Assembly (NCBI GenBank): GCA_016794465.1
Contig: JAEUKA010000111.1
Coordinates: 62,001 to 126,000 of the forward strand
Origin: Myxococcales bacterium
GTDB taxonomy: Bacteria > Myxococcota_A > Polyangia > Palsa-1104 > JAEUJZ01
Reading direction: 5' to 3'
Length of the DNA stretch: 64,000 nucleotides
A program made the position numbers and the translations under genes. Each line of letters begins with the position of its first letter. The first letter of the stretch is position 1. Of the stretch, positions 53,919 through 64,000 are shown one piece after another. The notes beneath the pieces are model-generated. The model saw nothing but the letters and a program-made list of their open reading frames with translations, searched no databases and was not told where the DNA came from.

Positions 53919-56900
53919 ATGCTCCAAGTGCCTGGTTACACCATTACCAGCAAGATTCTTGAAGGCTCTTCCACAGTGATCTACCGAGCCAGTCAGGCAG
54001 AGACGGGTCTGAGTGTGGTCCTCAAGGTGTCGAAGGGGGAGTATCCCACCCCCAGAGAGCTGGCTACGTTTCGGCAGGAGTGCTTGCTGCTGCGCAGTCT
54101 CAACATTCCTGGGGTGGTCAAGACCTTCGGAGTGCAGCGGTATGGCAACGGCCTGGCGCTGATCTTGGAGGATCTGCCCGGGCAGTCGCTGGCGGCGCTG
54201 ATTCGCAGCCAGAGTCCCAGCCTGGAAGTGAAGCTGCGCATCGCCATCAAGATCGTCGAGATCCTCCAAGGCATTCACAGCAGCGGAATCACCCACCGCG
54301 ACGTGAAGCCCCACAACCTCATTGTGGATATGAAGCCGGAGGGGCCGACGGTTCACCTGATTGACTTTGGATCGGCGACGCGGGTGACGGCGCTGTCCAA
54401 GCAGGCGGTGGTGGTGCCGCTGCTCGAGTCCTCACTGGCTTATACGTCTCCGGAACAGACGGGACGGATGAATCGGACGGTGGATCATCGCACCGACTTT
54501 TATTCGCTGGGCGTGACGCTGTACGAGCTGCTGACCGGAACGCTGCCGTTTACTGCTATCGATCCAATGGAGCTGGTTCACAGTCACATCGCGCGGCTGC
54601 CACTGCCTCCGCATCAGCTGTCACCGGCGATTCCGGAGGCGCTGTCTGCGCTGGTGATGAAGCTGCTGGCGAAGGCTCCCGAAGATCGCTACCAGAGTGC
54701 GTACGGAGTCCGCGCGGATCTCGAGATCTGCTTGGCGGAGTGGCAGCAGCAGCACGCGATCGCTCCCTTTGTCTTGGGACAGCGTGATCACAGCACCGAG
54801 CTGCGGCTGTCCCAGAAGCTGTATGGACGGAATCGGGAGTCTGCTGCGCTGCTGGCGGCCTTCGATCGAGCGCAGCAAGGAGCGGGGGAGCTGGTGCTTT
54901 TGGCGGGCTCTCCGGGGGTCGGCAAGTCGGCGCTGGGGGCCGAGCTGGGCAAGGTGGTGGTGCCGCAGGGGGCGCTGTTTGCGCAGGGACGCTTTGAGCA
55001 GACAAGTCCGGCGACTCCCTATTCCGCGCTGGTGCAGGCGTTCCGCGATCTATGTCAGCAGCTCCTGTCCGAGAGTCCTGAGCAGCTCTTGAAGTGGCGT
55101 GAGTCGCTGGCGGAGGCGCTCGGTCAGAATGGTCGACTGATCTCGGACTTGGTACCAGAGCTGGAGCTTGTCTTCGGGGAACAGCCGGCGCTGGCCAAAG
55201 TCGGACTCAGTGAAGCGCAGAACCGCTTCTATCTGGTGGTGCAGAGCTTCCTGCGGGTCTTTGCCAGTGCAGAGCATCCGCTGGTGATGTTTATTGACGA
55301 TCTGCAGTGGGCGGATACCGCCTCTGTGGGCCTCTTGCAGGCGCTCCTGACCGATCCGCTGCGCAGTCATCTGTTGCTGGTGGGAACGTATCGCCAGGAA
55401 GAGATCGGCAAGGGTCATCCACTCCATCTGCTGCTGGACTCCTTACGGGACAGCACGACGAGTGTGCAGACGATTCACGTGCCGCCGCTGCAGCTGGAAG
55501 ATGTGCAAGAGCTGCTGGTGGATCTGCTCGCGGTGTCGCCGCCGAAAGTCGAGCCGCTGGCGTATGTCCTTTTTGAGAAAACGCACGGCAATCCGTTCTT
55601 TGTGAATCAGTGTCTGCTGACGCTGCATGCCGAGGGACTGCTGCGCTTCGACTTCTCTGTGGAGAGCTGGCAGTGGAGTCTGCCCGAGATCCAGGCGCGC
55701 CAAGTCACAGACAACGTCGTGACCTTTACGGTGGGAAAGATCCGCTTGCTGCCGCAGCAGACCCAGCGAGTGCTGCAGCTGGCCGCCTGTATCGGCAATC
55801 AGTTTGATCTTGAGATCTTGACCAAGCTGGGTGAGCTGAGCACAGAGGCTACGGCCAGTGCGCTGTGGGACTCCCTTCGCGAGGGACTCTGTGTTCCGGT
55901 GGAAGCGGATGCGCGACTGCTCGGACATGAGCACAAGGGAGTGGTGGCAGAGCTGGATCTGCGCATCACCTATCGCTTCCTTCATGATCGGGTGCAGCAG
56001 GCGGCGTACTCTCTGCTTGCTGCGCAAGAGCTGCCGACCCTGCACCTACAGATTGCGCGGCTCCTGCTCCAGCGCACCGGCGGTCAAGTCGATGACGGTG
56101 CGCTGTTCGAGCTGGCCAATCACCTGCTGCGGGGGGCCTCGGTACTGAAAGAGGAAGCGGAGCGGAAGCAGGCGTCGCGGCTGCACCTTCGCGTCGGCAA
56201 GCGGGCCAAGCTGTCGACGGCGTATCAGGCAGCGGCGAACCATCTGCAAGCGGGAATCAACCTGCTCGGTGAAGACTGCTGGGACTCCGAGTACGAGCAC
56301 GCGGTCGAGCTGCATGTGGAGCAAGCAGAGTGCTGTTACCTCAGCGGATCGCTCGCGCAGGCGGAGGCCATCTTCGAGGTGCTGTTGCCCCGGCTGCGCA
56401 GCAACCTCGATCATGTGCGGGTCGCGGCGCTGCGGATCGAGCTGTATGCGACCAAGGGCGCGATGGCCAAGGCGCTGGCGGTTGGACTGGAAGGACTGGC
56501 GCGCTTTGGGGTCACGTTCCCCGAGTCGCCTCCCGAGCAGCTGGCGGCGATGGGCGCAGCGGTGGGAGAGTTCAAGACGCTGATCGGCGATCGCTCCCTG
56601 GCGGCGCTGGCCGAGCTACCGGCGTGCTCCGATCCGCAGCAGCTGCTGATCCAGCGACTGCTGCTGGGAGCCTGCACCCCGGCGTTTTTTCTAAGTCCCA
56701 CCCTGATGGCGCTGCTGGTGATGAAGCTGGCGACGCTGTCCCTGCGTCACGGCAATACCGAGGTTACGTCATATGCGCATGTCTCGTATGCTGTGATTGC
56801 CGGCAACGTCCTCGGTAACTATGCAGAAGCATATGAGTTTGGCCAGCTCGGGCTTGCCATCAATAAGAAATTCAACAACTACGCGCTAGAGTGCCGCTTA

Positions 56901-58988
56901 AATGGCCTGTTCGCTGGATTTATAAACATCTATCAGCGACCGCTCCATAGCAGCCTGGATTACCTCCAAGCTGGCATCAAAGCAGGACTTGAAACCGGCG
57001 ACTTTACGTTTGTCGGATACTGCTGTTTCCATATCATCACCCAGCTCCTGGGGGCCGGTGATGAGCTGGCCTTGGTAAGTCAGGAGATCGACCGCCTGCT
57101 GATGGTGGCTCGTCGTGCCCGTGAGCCGTTTGCCATCGCTACGCTCCAGGTGGTTCAGCAAGCGATCTTGAACCTGAGCGGGCAGCTTGCCAGCGTCGAT
57201 ACGCTGAGTGGACGGGACTTCGATGAAGAGAAGTTCCTCGCCAGCATCCAGCAGACAGAGTTCACGACGCTGGAGTGCCTATATTATAGTATAAAACTTC
57301 AGCTTGCTTATCTGTATCGCAATTATGAAGCGGCGCAGCAGTGGCTCGGTCGTGCGCTGTCGCGGGTGGCGGGTGCAATGGGTCTGCACTTTGTCACTGA
57401 TCTACACTTCTATGGCTGCTTGACGCTGGCTGCGCTGGGTCACTTGCCATCGGATGAGCCCGGTCCCGGCAGCATGCTGACCAGTCTCCTGCGACAAATG
57501 GAGCTGTGGGCGAAGAGCTGTCCGGCGAACTATCGGCATAAGCATGTCCTGGTCTTGGCAGAGCTGGCTCGGCTGCGTGGTGGCTATGGCGAGGCGCTGG
57601 ATCTCTACGATCAGGCCATCGCGCTGGCGCAGCAGTCAGAGTTTGGGCATCACGCGGCGCTCGGCTCGGAGCTGTGTGGCCGCTTCCTACAAAAGCAAGG
57701 TCGCAGTCGCCTGGCCAGTGTCTACATCCGCGATGCCTACTATGGATATGAGCGCTGGGGTGCGACGCAGAAGCTGACGCAGCTCGCCGCCGAACATCCA
57801 TCTTTGCAGCGCGATGTGCTGCTGCACACGGCCCGCGAGCCGGTATCGCCCACCGTCACCACGTCATCGAGTCTGACCGCGAGCAGCTTTCTGGATCTGG
57901 CGACCGTGCTGCATGCGGCGCAGAGCATTGCCAGTGAGATTGTGCTGGATCGGCTGCTGGAGCAGGTGCTCCGCTTGGTGGCCGCCAATGCCGGTGCGCA
58001 GCGAGGCTTCCTGCTGCTGGATCGCGACGGAACGCTGACCATCGAAGCGTCGATTACCGTCAATCCGGATGTGGTCAAGGTCGGGTTGGCGATTCCGCTC
58101 GAACAGAGCACAGAGCTCTTGCACTCGATCGTGCAGCGGGTGGCGCATACCCGTGAGGCCCTGGTGCTTGGGAATGCCAGCAGTGACAGCCGCTACGCCA
58201 ACGATCCGTATGTGCTGGCGCACAAGCCGAAGTCGCTGCTGTGCTTGGCGCTCAAGGTTCGTGGCCGGGTGAGCGGCGTGCTCTACCTGGAAAACAACGT
58301 CGCGGAGGACACCTTCACAGCCGAGCGGATTGAGCTTTTGCGACTGCTGTCCGGACAGGCCGCCACCGCCGTGGAGAATGCGATCCTGTATTCCCGCGTG
58401 AAGGAGTTCGGTGATCGGCTGCGCGAGAGCAACGACGAGCTGCGCCGGACCAACACCGACTTGATGCAGCGCACGCACGAGCTGGCCGAAGCCAATGAGC
58501 GCACCCAGAAAGAGCTGGCCGAGCGCGTCCGCATCGAGCAAGAGCGCGCCAACCTGCAAGAGGAAGTCATCCGCATCCAGAGTGCTCGCCTCGCTGAGAT
58601 TGCCGCTCCCCTGATTCCGATCTCGGATCAGATCATGGTGCTGCCGCTGATAGGGACCATGGATACGGCGCGGGCGCAGCAGGTGATCGAGACGGTGCTG
58701 GACGGAGCGCAGCATCACCGCGCGCGGGTGGTCATCTTGGACATCACCGGCATGAAGCATGTCGATACCAACGTCGCGAGCATGCTGCTGCGGGCCGCTT
58801 CGGCGCTGCGCCTCCTGGGGACCCAAGCGGTGCTGACCGGCATCCGCGCCGAGATCGCCCAGACCCTGATCTCACTCGGCGTCGATCTCAGTGGCGTGGT
58901 CACCCTGAGCACGCTACAGAGCGGCATCGCCTACGCCGCCTCCCGTCACGGTGTCTCCACGCTCAGCAAGCTCACCAAGAGCCGATAG
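53919..58988 (+). CDS. Multidomain Ser/Thr kinase with AAA ATPase, TPR-like, GAF and STAS domains (PknK-like)
   Basis: 1689 residues from the ATG at 53919 with AGAGAGGA five bases upstream; the longer frame overlaps the NRPS gene. An N-terminal kinase (~1-270) has an intact HRDVKPHN (~124) and DFG (~148). An AAA_16 ATPase follows with GSPGVGKS (~329) and VMFIDDLQWAD (~459), then helical TPR-like repeats (~700-1310), a GAF domain (~1328-1485) starting near ASEIVLDRLLEQVLRLV, a coiled coil (~1490-1560) and a STAS domain (~1561-1684) with VVILDITGMKHVDTNVASMLL. It lacks a histidine kinase or GGDEF output. The start lies 106 bases after the NRPS stop on the same strand, so it may regulate the locus. 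Confidence 0.88.
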   Translation: MLQVPGYTITSKILEGSSTVIYRASQAETGLSVVLKVSKGEYPTPRELATFRQECLLLRSLNIPGVVKTFGVQRYGNGLALILEDLPGQSLAALIRSQSPSLEVKLRIAIKIVEILQGIHSSGITHRDVKPHNLIVDMKPEGPTVHLIDFGSATRVTALSKQAVVVPLLESSLAYTSPEQTGRMNRTVDHRTDFYSLGVTLYELLTGTLPFTAIDPMELVHSHIARLPLPPHQLSPAIPEALSALVMKLLAKAPEDRYQSAYGVRADLEICLAEWQQQHAIAPFVLGQRDHSTELRLSQKLYGRNRESAALLAAFDRAQQGAGELVLLAGSPGVGKSALGAELGKVVVPQGALFAQGRFEQTSPATPYSALVQAFRDLCQQLLSESPEQLLKWRESLAEALGQNGRLISDLVPELELVFGEQPALAKVGLSEAQNRFYLVVQSFLRVFASAEHPLVMFIDDLQWADTASVGLLQALLTDPLRSHLLLVGTYRQEEIGKGHPLHLLLDSLRDSTTSVQTIHVPPLQLEDVQELLVDLLAVSPPKVEPLAYVLFEKTHGNPFFVNQCLLTLHAEGLLRFDFSVESWQWSLPEIQARQVTDNVVTFTVGKIRLLPQQTQRVLQLAACIGNQFDLEILTKLGELSTEATASALWDSLREGLCVPVEADARLLGHEHKGVVAELDLRITYRFLHDRVQQAAYSLLAAQELPTLHLQIARLLLQRTGGQVDDGALFELANHLLRGASVLKEEAERKQASRLHLRVGKRAKLSTAYQAAANHLQAGINLLGEDCWDSEYEHAVELHVEQAECCYLSGSLAQAEAIFEVLLPRLRSNLDHVRVAALRIELYATKGAMAKALAVGLEGLARFGVTFPESPPEQLAAMGAAVGEFKTLIGDRSLAALAELPACSDPQQLLIQRLLLGACTPAFFLSPTLMALLVMKLATLSLRHGNTEVTSYAHVSYAVIAGNVLGNYAEAYEFGQLGLAINKKFNNYALECRLNGLFAGFINIYQRPLHSSLDYLQAGIKAGLETGDFTFVGYCCFHIITQLLGAGDELALVSQEIDRLLMVARRAREPFAIATLQVVQQAILNLSGQLASVDTLSGRDFDEEKFLASIQQTEFTTLECLYYSIKLQLAYLYRNYEAAQQWLGRALSRVAGAMGLHFVTDLHFYGCLTLAALGHLPSDEPGPGSMLTSLLRQMELWAKSCPANYRHKHVLVLAELARLRGGYGEALDLYDQAIALAQQSEFGHHAALGSELCGRFLQKQGRSRLASVYIRDAYYGYERWGATQKLTQLAAEHPSLQRDVLLHTAREPVSPTVTTSSSLTASSFLDLATVLHAAQSIASEIVLDRLLEQVLRLVAANAGAQRGFLLLDRDGTLTIEASITVNPDVVKVGLAIPLEQSTELLHSIVQRVAHTREALVLGNASSDSRYANDPYVLAHKPKSLLCLALKVRGRVSGVLYLENNVAEDTFTAERIELLRLLSGQAATAVENAILYSRVKEFGDRLRESNDELRRTNTDLMQRTHELAEANERTQKELAERVRIEQERANLQEEVIRIQSARLAEIAAPLIPISDQIMVLPLIGTMDTARAQQVIETVLDGAQHHRARVVILDITGMKHVDTNVASMLLRAASALRLLGTQAVLTGIRAEIAQTLISLGVDLSGVVTLSTLQSGIAYAASRHGVSTLSKLTKSR

Positions 58989-59009
58989 GACCTTTTCGAG
59001 CGGCGCGAT

Positions 59010-59024
59010 GTCCCGTTTTGGGAC
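59010..59024. terminator. Weak bidirectional hairpin between convergent genes
   Basis: GTCCC-GTTTT-GGGAC, a five-pair stem and five-base loop lying 20 bases after the kinase stop and between it and the convergent speA end. Weak, without a long T-run. Confidence 0.3.
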
Positions 59025-59029
59025 GAGGT

Positions 59030-60958
<1,929 letters not shown>

Positions 60959-61147
60959 CTTCTAGGAGCTCCGTAGGCGGCCTGGTTCAACCGCCCAGCA
61001 CCGACTGGGCACGACCAGGCCGAAAACGGCTCGCAGGATGAACGGACGGTGCGGTGCTGGCAATCAAAAAAGCCGCAGCCGCCCAAAGAGGCGCTGGCAC
61101 TGCATCTTCACTGGTACACTAGCCAGAATTTCGTAAGGGAAATTACA

Positions 61148-61882
61148 TTGGAGCGGAACACACCCAACAGTGAGCACACGGTCCGCGAGGTGGCGCTCGC
61201 CATGCCGATGGCGGTGCCGGTGTTTGCTCATGTCGGCATTGAGTTCTCCTGCGGGGGCGATGAGAAGGTGTCGGATGCGTGCCGACAGGTCGGACTGACC
61301 CCCGAGGCGCTGTGGGCGCTGATCGAGGAAGCCGCAAACCAGCCGGTGCCCAACGATCTGGAGTTTTGGCACAACGCCTCGCCGGTGGCGCTGATGGATC
61401 ACATCGTCCATCGCTACCACGAGCCGCTGCGCAAAGAGCTGTCGCGGCTGGAGTCCCTGGCTGCCAAGGTGTCGATGCGGCACGGCGAGGCGCATCCCCA
61501 GGTCCACAAGCTGCAGCGGACGATTGCGATGCTTGGCCGGGACATGGAGCTGCACATGGTCAAAGAGGAGCGGGTGCTGTTTCCGCTCATCAAGCGACTC
61601 GATGCGGCGCTGGGTCGTGGCATGACCGACCAGGCCACCGCGCACCAGCTGCTACCACCGCTGCGCCTGATGCTGGCCGACCACGACGGCATCATGGGTC
61701 TGATTCGCGCGCTGCGGGATCAGAGCGATGGCTACAGCGTGCCGGCGGGGGTGTCGGCGAGCTATCACTTGCTGTGCTCGGGGCTGCGCGGGCTACAGCA
61801 CGACCTGCAGCTGCACCTTCACCTGGAAAACAACGTCCTGTTTGGCGCAGCGCGCGACATGCTCGTCGCCAGTGGTCTGTAG
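61148..61882 (+). CDS. Ric/YtfE-like iron-sulfur repair protein (DUF542-hemerythrin)
   Basis: 244 residues from a TTG at 61148 that has AAGGGA seven bases upstream; an upstream in-frame ATG at 61049 has no SD. Residues ~15-75 are the ScdA-N/DUF542 domain (VFAHVGIEFSCGGDEKVSDAC), with SCGG in place of the more usual CCGG. Residues ~85-240 are hemerythrin with HIVHRYH, HMVKEERVLFP, DHDGIMG and LHLHLENNVLF, so the di-iron ligands look intact. It probably senses or repairs NO or oxidative damage to Fe-S clusters. It stands next to a HupR-like regulator. Confidence 0.85.
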   Translation: MERNTPNSEHTVREVALAMPMAVPVFAHVGIEFSCGGDEKVSDACRQVGLTPEALWALIEEAANQPVPNDLEFWHNASPVALMDHIVHRYHEPLRKELSRLESLAAKVSMRHGEAHPQVHKLQRTIAMLGRDMELHMVKEERVLFPLIKRLDAALGRGMTDQATAHQLLPPLRLMLADHDGIMGLIRALRDQSDGYSVPAGVSASYHLLCSGLRGLQHDLQLHLHLENNVLFGAARDMLVASGL

Positions 61883-61939
61883 CTTCCGCTTCATCCCCAA
61901 TCCTTTACCGGAAGGCGCGTCGCTGCTACGGTCGGCCCG

Positions 61940-63502
61940 ATGTCGCGGTCCGAAAAAGTGGGCGCCGAGGTCCAGGCGCTGCCGGTGCTGGTGGTCGATG
62001 ACGAGCTCGACAACCTGGACGCCTTTCGCTTCAACTTTCGCAAAGGCTTTCGCATCCTGACCGCGCAGTCGGCGCAAGAAGGGCTCGAGATCCTGGCGCG
62101 CGAGCGGGTGGCGGTGATCGTGGCGGATCAGCGCATGCCCAAGCTGACCGGCTTGCAGTTTCTCGAAAAAGCCAAGGCGCTGGCACCGCTGGCCGTGCCG
62201 ATCATCGTGACCGCCTACACCGATGTGGATGTGCTAATCGAGGCGATCAACAGCGGGCACATCTATCGCTACATCACCAAGCCTTGGGACGGCAAAGAGC
62301 TGCGTGGGGTGCTGCTGCAAGCGCTCGAGCGCTACCACTTGCTACAGGAAAACGCGCGGCTCCACGAGCAGCTGGCGCACTACGCCGGGTATCTGGAAAA
62401 AGAGCTCCACGGCGCGGTCGACTTTGGACAGCTGGTCGGAGAGTCCCCGGCGCTGCTGGCGGCCCTGCAGCGGGTCGAGCAGGTTGCGCGGACTGGGGCC
62501 ACGGTGCTGCTGCGTGGTGAGAGTGGGACCGGCAAAGAGCTGGTCGCCCACGCGATTCATATCAACTCTCCCCGCAGCAATCGGCCGTTTGTGCGGGTCA
62601 GCTGTGCGGCGCTGGCGGCGGGCGTGCTCGAGTCCGAGCTGTTTGGTCACGAGCGCGGCGCGTTCACAGGCGCAGTGGCGCGGCATCCCGGTCGGTTCGA
62701 GCTGGCCGACGGCGGTACGATCTTCCTCGATGAGATCGGCGATCTACCGATGGAGGTGCAGGTCAAGCTGCTGCGGGTGCTGCAAGAGCGATCCTTTGAG
62801 CGGGTCGGTGGCAGCGAGACGATTCATGTCGATGTGCGGGTGATCTCGGCGACGCACAAAGACCTGGAAGCGATGATTGCCGCCGGGACGTTTCGGGAAG
62901 ATCTGTACTACCGGCTGAACGTGTTTCCGATCGAGCTGCCGCCGCTGCGGGAGCGAATGACGGATCTGCCGGCGCTCTGTCAGCACTTTTTGCACAAGTG
63001 GCGACGCCATGCCGCCCAGCCGGTGCAGTCGATAAGTCCCGAGGCGCTGCACTACCTTGCGCAGTACGACTTCCCCGGCAACGTCCGCGAGCTAGAAAAC
63101 TTGATCGAGCGGGCGCTGATCTTGGTGCAGGGCAGCCAGATTACCCCCGCCGAGCTGGAGTTCGCGCGGCCAGCCTCACGGGCGCAAGCGGTAGCAGGCA
63201 TCGTGCCGCAGAGGCCCCAGCGGCCGCTCCTGCTGTCCCCGCTGCCATCGCCACTGCCGGCTGTGTCGTCGCCAGCTTCTGCTTCGACTGGGCCGGACGC
63301 CGAGCCGCGCTCGCTCGCCGATCGCTTGCTGGAGCAAGAGCGCGCCGAGATCCTGTCGGCCATTGAGCGCTCCGAGGGCAACATCGCCCAGGCCGCGCGG
63401 CTCCTGCACATCAACCGCAGTACCCTCTACTACCGGCTCCGCAAGCACGAGCTGTTGCACCTTCTGCCGACTCGCCCGGAGCTTCTGTCCCCCCTGGTGT
63501 GA
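61940..63502 (+). CDS. Sigma-54-dependent response regulator, HupR/HoxA-like
   Basis: 520 residues. The receiver (residues 1-130) has the acidic VVDDELDN and the phospho-site region VIVADQRMPKLTG, and the HupR-type INSGHIYRYITKPWDGKEL. The AAA domain follows with GESGTGKE, the sigma-54 contact motif GAFTGA and FLDEIGDLP. The C-terminal Fis helix-turn-helix reads NIAQAARLLHINRSTLYYRLRK. No cognate kinase is visible nearby. It starts 57 bases after the Ric-like gene. Confidence 0.92.
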   Translation: MSRSEKVGAEVQALPVLVVDDELDNLDAFRFNFRKGFRILTAQSAQEGLEILARERVAVIVADQRMPKLTGLQFLEKAKALAPLAVPIIVTAYTDVDVLIEAINSGHIYRYITKPWDGKELRGVLLQALERYHLLQENARLHEQLAHYAGYLEKELHGAVDFGQLVGESPALLAALQRVEQVARTGATVLLRGESGTGKELVAHAIHINSPRSNRPFVRVSCAALAAGVLESELFGHERGAFTGAVARHPGRFELADGGTIFLDEIGDLPMEVQVKLLRVLQERSFERVGGSETIHVDVRVISATHKDLEAMIAAGTFREDLYYRLNVFPIELPPLRERMTDLPALCQHFLHKWRRHAAQPVQSISPEALHYLAQYDFPGNVRELENLIERALILVQGSQITPAELEFARPASRAQAVAGIVPQRPQRPLLLSPLPSPLPAVSSPASASTGPDAEPRSLADRLLEQERAEILSAIERSEGNIAQAARLLHINRSTLYYRLRKHELLHLLPTRPELLSPLV

Positions 63503-63510
63503 GGTCGAGC

Positions 63511-64000
63511 GTGGAACCTGCCTTCCCTGGTCTAGTCTGTGCCGTCTTTTGCCTGCTTCTGTTTACGACCATTGCCGGAATCGACGGCCTGTACTTTCAC
63601 CTATATCGCTATCGGCTGTATGCGCGGCCAGCGTCGCGGTATGAGCACAAGCTGCATACCGTCAACGCGGTGCTGTTCGTGCCGCAGATCGCGCTGCTGG
63701 TCTGTCTGCGGGCCCAGGGGCTGTGGCTGTGGCTGTTGCTCGGGCTGTTTGCGACCACGCTGGCAGTCGAAGTCACCGATGTGCTGTGCGAGGAAGCGAG
63801 TCGCCGCGATCTCGGTGGCCTGACCCGCATCGAGTATCTAATGCACTTCCTGATGGCCGGCCTGCGCTTTGGCTGGGTGGTGCCGCTATTGTTTGGGCTG
63901 CCGAGTGCCGCGTGGCTGCCGGAGCAGACAGCGCTTGCGGCTCGTTCCTTGGGAATGCTCATTGCCGGGGCCAGCATTGGCATTCCTGCCATCGGAATTG
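63511..64000 (+). CDS. Polytopic membrane protein, C-terminus cut by window edge
   Basis: An open frame from a GTG at 63511 (GAGG about six bases upstream, eight bases after the regulator stop) runs 163 codons to the right edge without a stop. It begins VEPAFPGLVCAVFCLLLFTTIAG and has about four hydrophobic segments, with charged EVTDVLCEEASRRD between them. No family recognised. Close spacing suggests it is co-transcribed with the regulator. Confidence 0.65.
   Translation, partial: MEPAFPGLVCAVFCLLLFTTIAGIDGLYFHLYRYRLYARPASRYEHKLHTVNAVLFVPQIALLVCLRAQGLWLWLLLGLFATTLAVEVTDVLCEEASRRDLGGLTRIEYLMHFLMAGLRFGWVVPLLFGLPSAAWLPEQTALAARSLGMLIAGASIGIPAIGI

Noticed and set aside
54556..55005. Minus-strand open frame inside the kinase gene
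   Set aside because: Low-complexity shadow of an intact kinase/AAA coding region on the plus strand.

Overview
The window is a GC-rich (roughly 60%) bacterial chromosome segment with no rRNA, tRNA, insertion sequence or phage gene that I can recognise. Gene content suggests a free-living, deltaproteobacterial/Myxococcota-like organism. This rests on a double PilZ-type protein, cysteine-rich and VWA lipoproteins, a TonB receptor with a beta-helix lipoprotein, a giant Ser/Thr kinase with AAA, GAF and STAS domains, XylR_N/V4R-STAS sensing, an NtrC-type regulator and a multihaem respiratory operon. That taxonomic statement is an inference, not a match.

Layout: (1) 1-8371, minus strand, is a tightly packed eight-gene operon: DoxX, ABC ATPase, fused binding-protein/permease, EgtB, EgtD, a YdjM-like membrane protein, an LTA-synthase-like sulfatase and an ATP-grasp protein cut by the window edge. 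It joins ergothioneine synthesis to an OpuC/EgtU-like importer. (2) 8471-14929 holds a carrier-like membrane protein, TruB and a three-subunit molybdenum hydroxylase (FAD, Mo and Tat-exported Fe-S subunits). (3) 15094-18428 is a Rieske / cytochrome b / octahaem (HAO-like) cytochrome operon. A membrane protein, cytochrome c lipoprotein and SIS-domain gene run divergently from it (18611-21131). (4) 21235-30773 holds lipoprotein, lipase, GH5 glycosidase, sugar kinase-like, transketolase, TPR, XylR_N-V4R-STAS and PilZ genes. (5) 30866-43758 holds a beta-helix lipoprotein with a TonB receptor, a Cys-rich lipoprotein, a radical-SAM protein, SRPBCC, a 43-bp tandem repeat, VWA lipoprotein and a YcaQ-like protein. 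(6) 43759-58988 is an accessory-looking biosynthetic locus. It starts with a 500-bp AT-richer leader carrying a perfect CRP-type palindrome and a candidate structured RNA. Then come a binding-protein lipoprotein, an EctD-like dioxygenase, a two-module NRPS (A-T-C-A[MT]-T-reductase) and a multidomain STAS-terminated Ser/Thr kinase. (7) 59030-64000 holds arginine decarboxylase SpeA, a Ric/hemerythrin protein, a HupR-like regulator and a truncated membrane protein.

The most novel-looking system is region 6. By eye, A-domain 1 has a proline-like specificity code and A-domain 2 an aromatic (Tyr/Phe-like) code. The second A domain carries an inserted methyltransferase that looks like a protein-arginine-methyltransferase, including its double-E loop, and the chain ends in an NAD(P)H reductase. 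This resembles the AusA (aureusimine/pyrazinone) architecture with an extra embedded methyltransferase and a likely hydroxylase. A methylated, possibly hydroxylated pyrrolo-pyrazinone or dipeptide aldehyde is a reasonable but untested prediction. Other leads are the ergothioneine-synthesis-plus-transport operon, the octahaem/Rieske-cytochrome b operon, and a strong local enrichment of GANTC sites that differs between genes.
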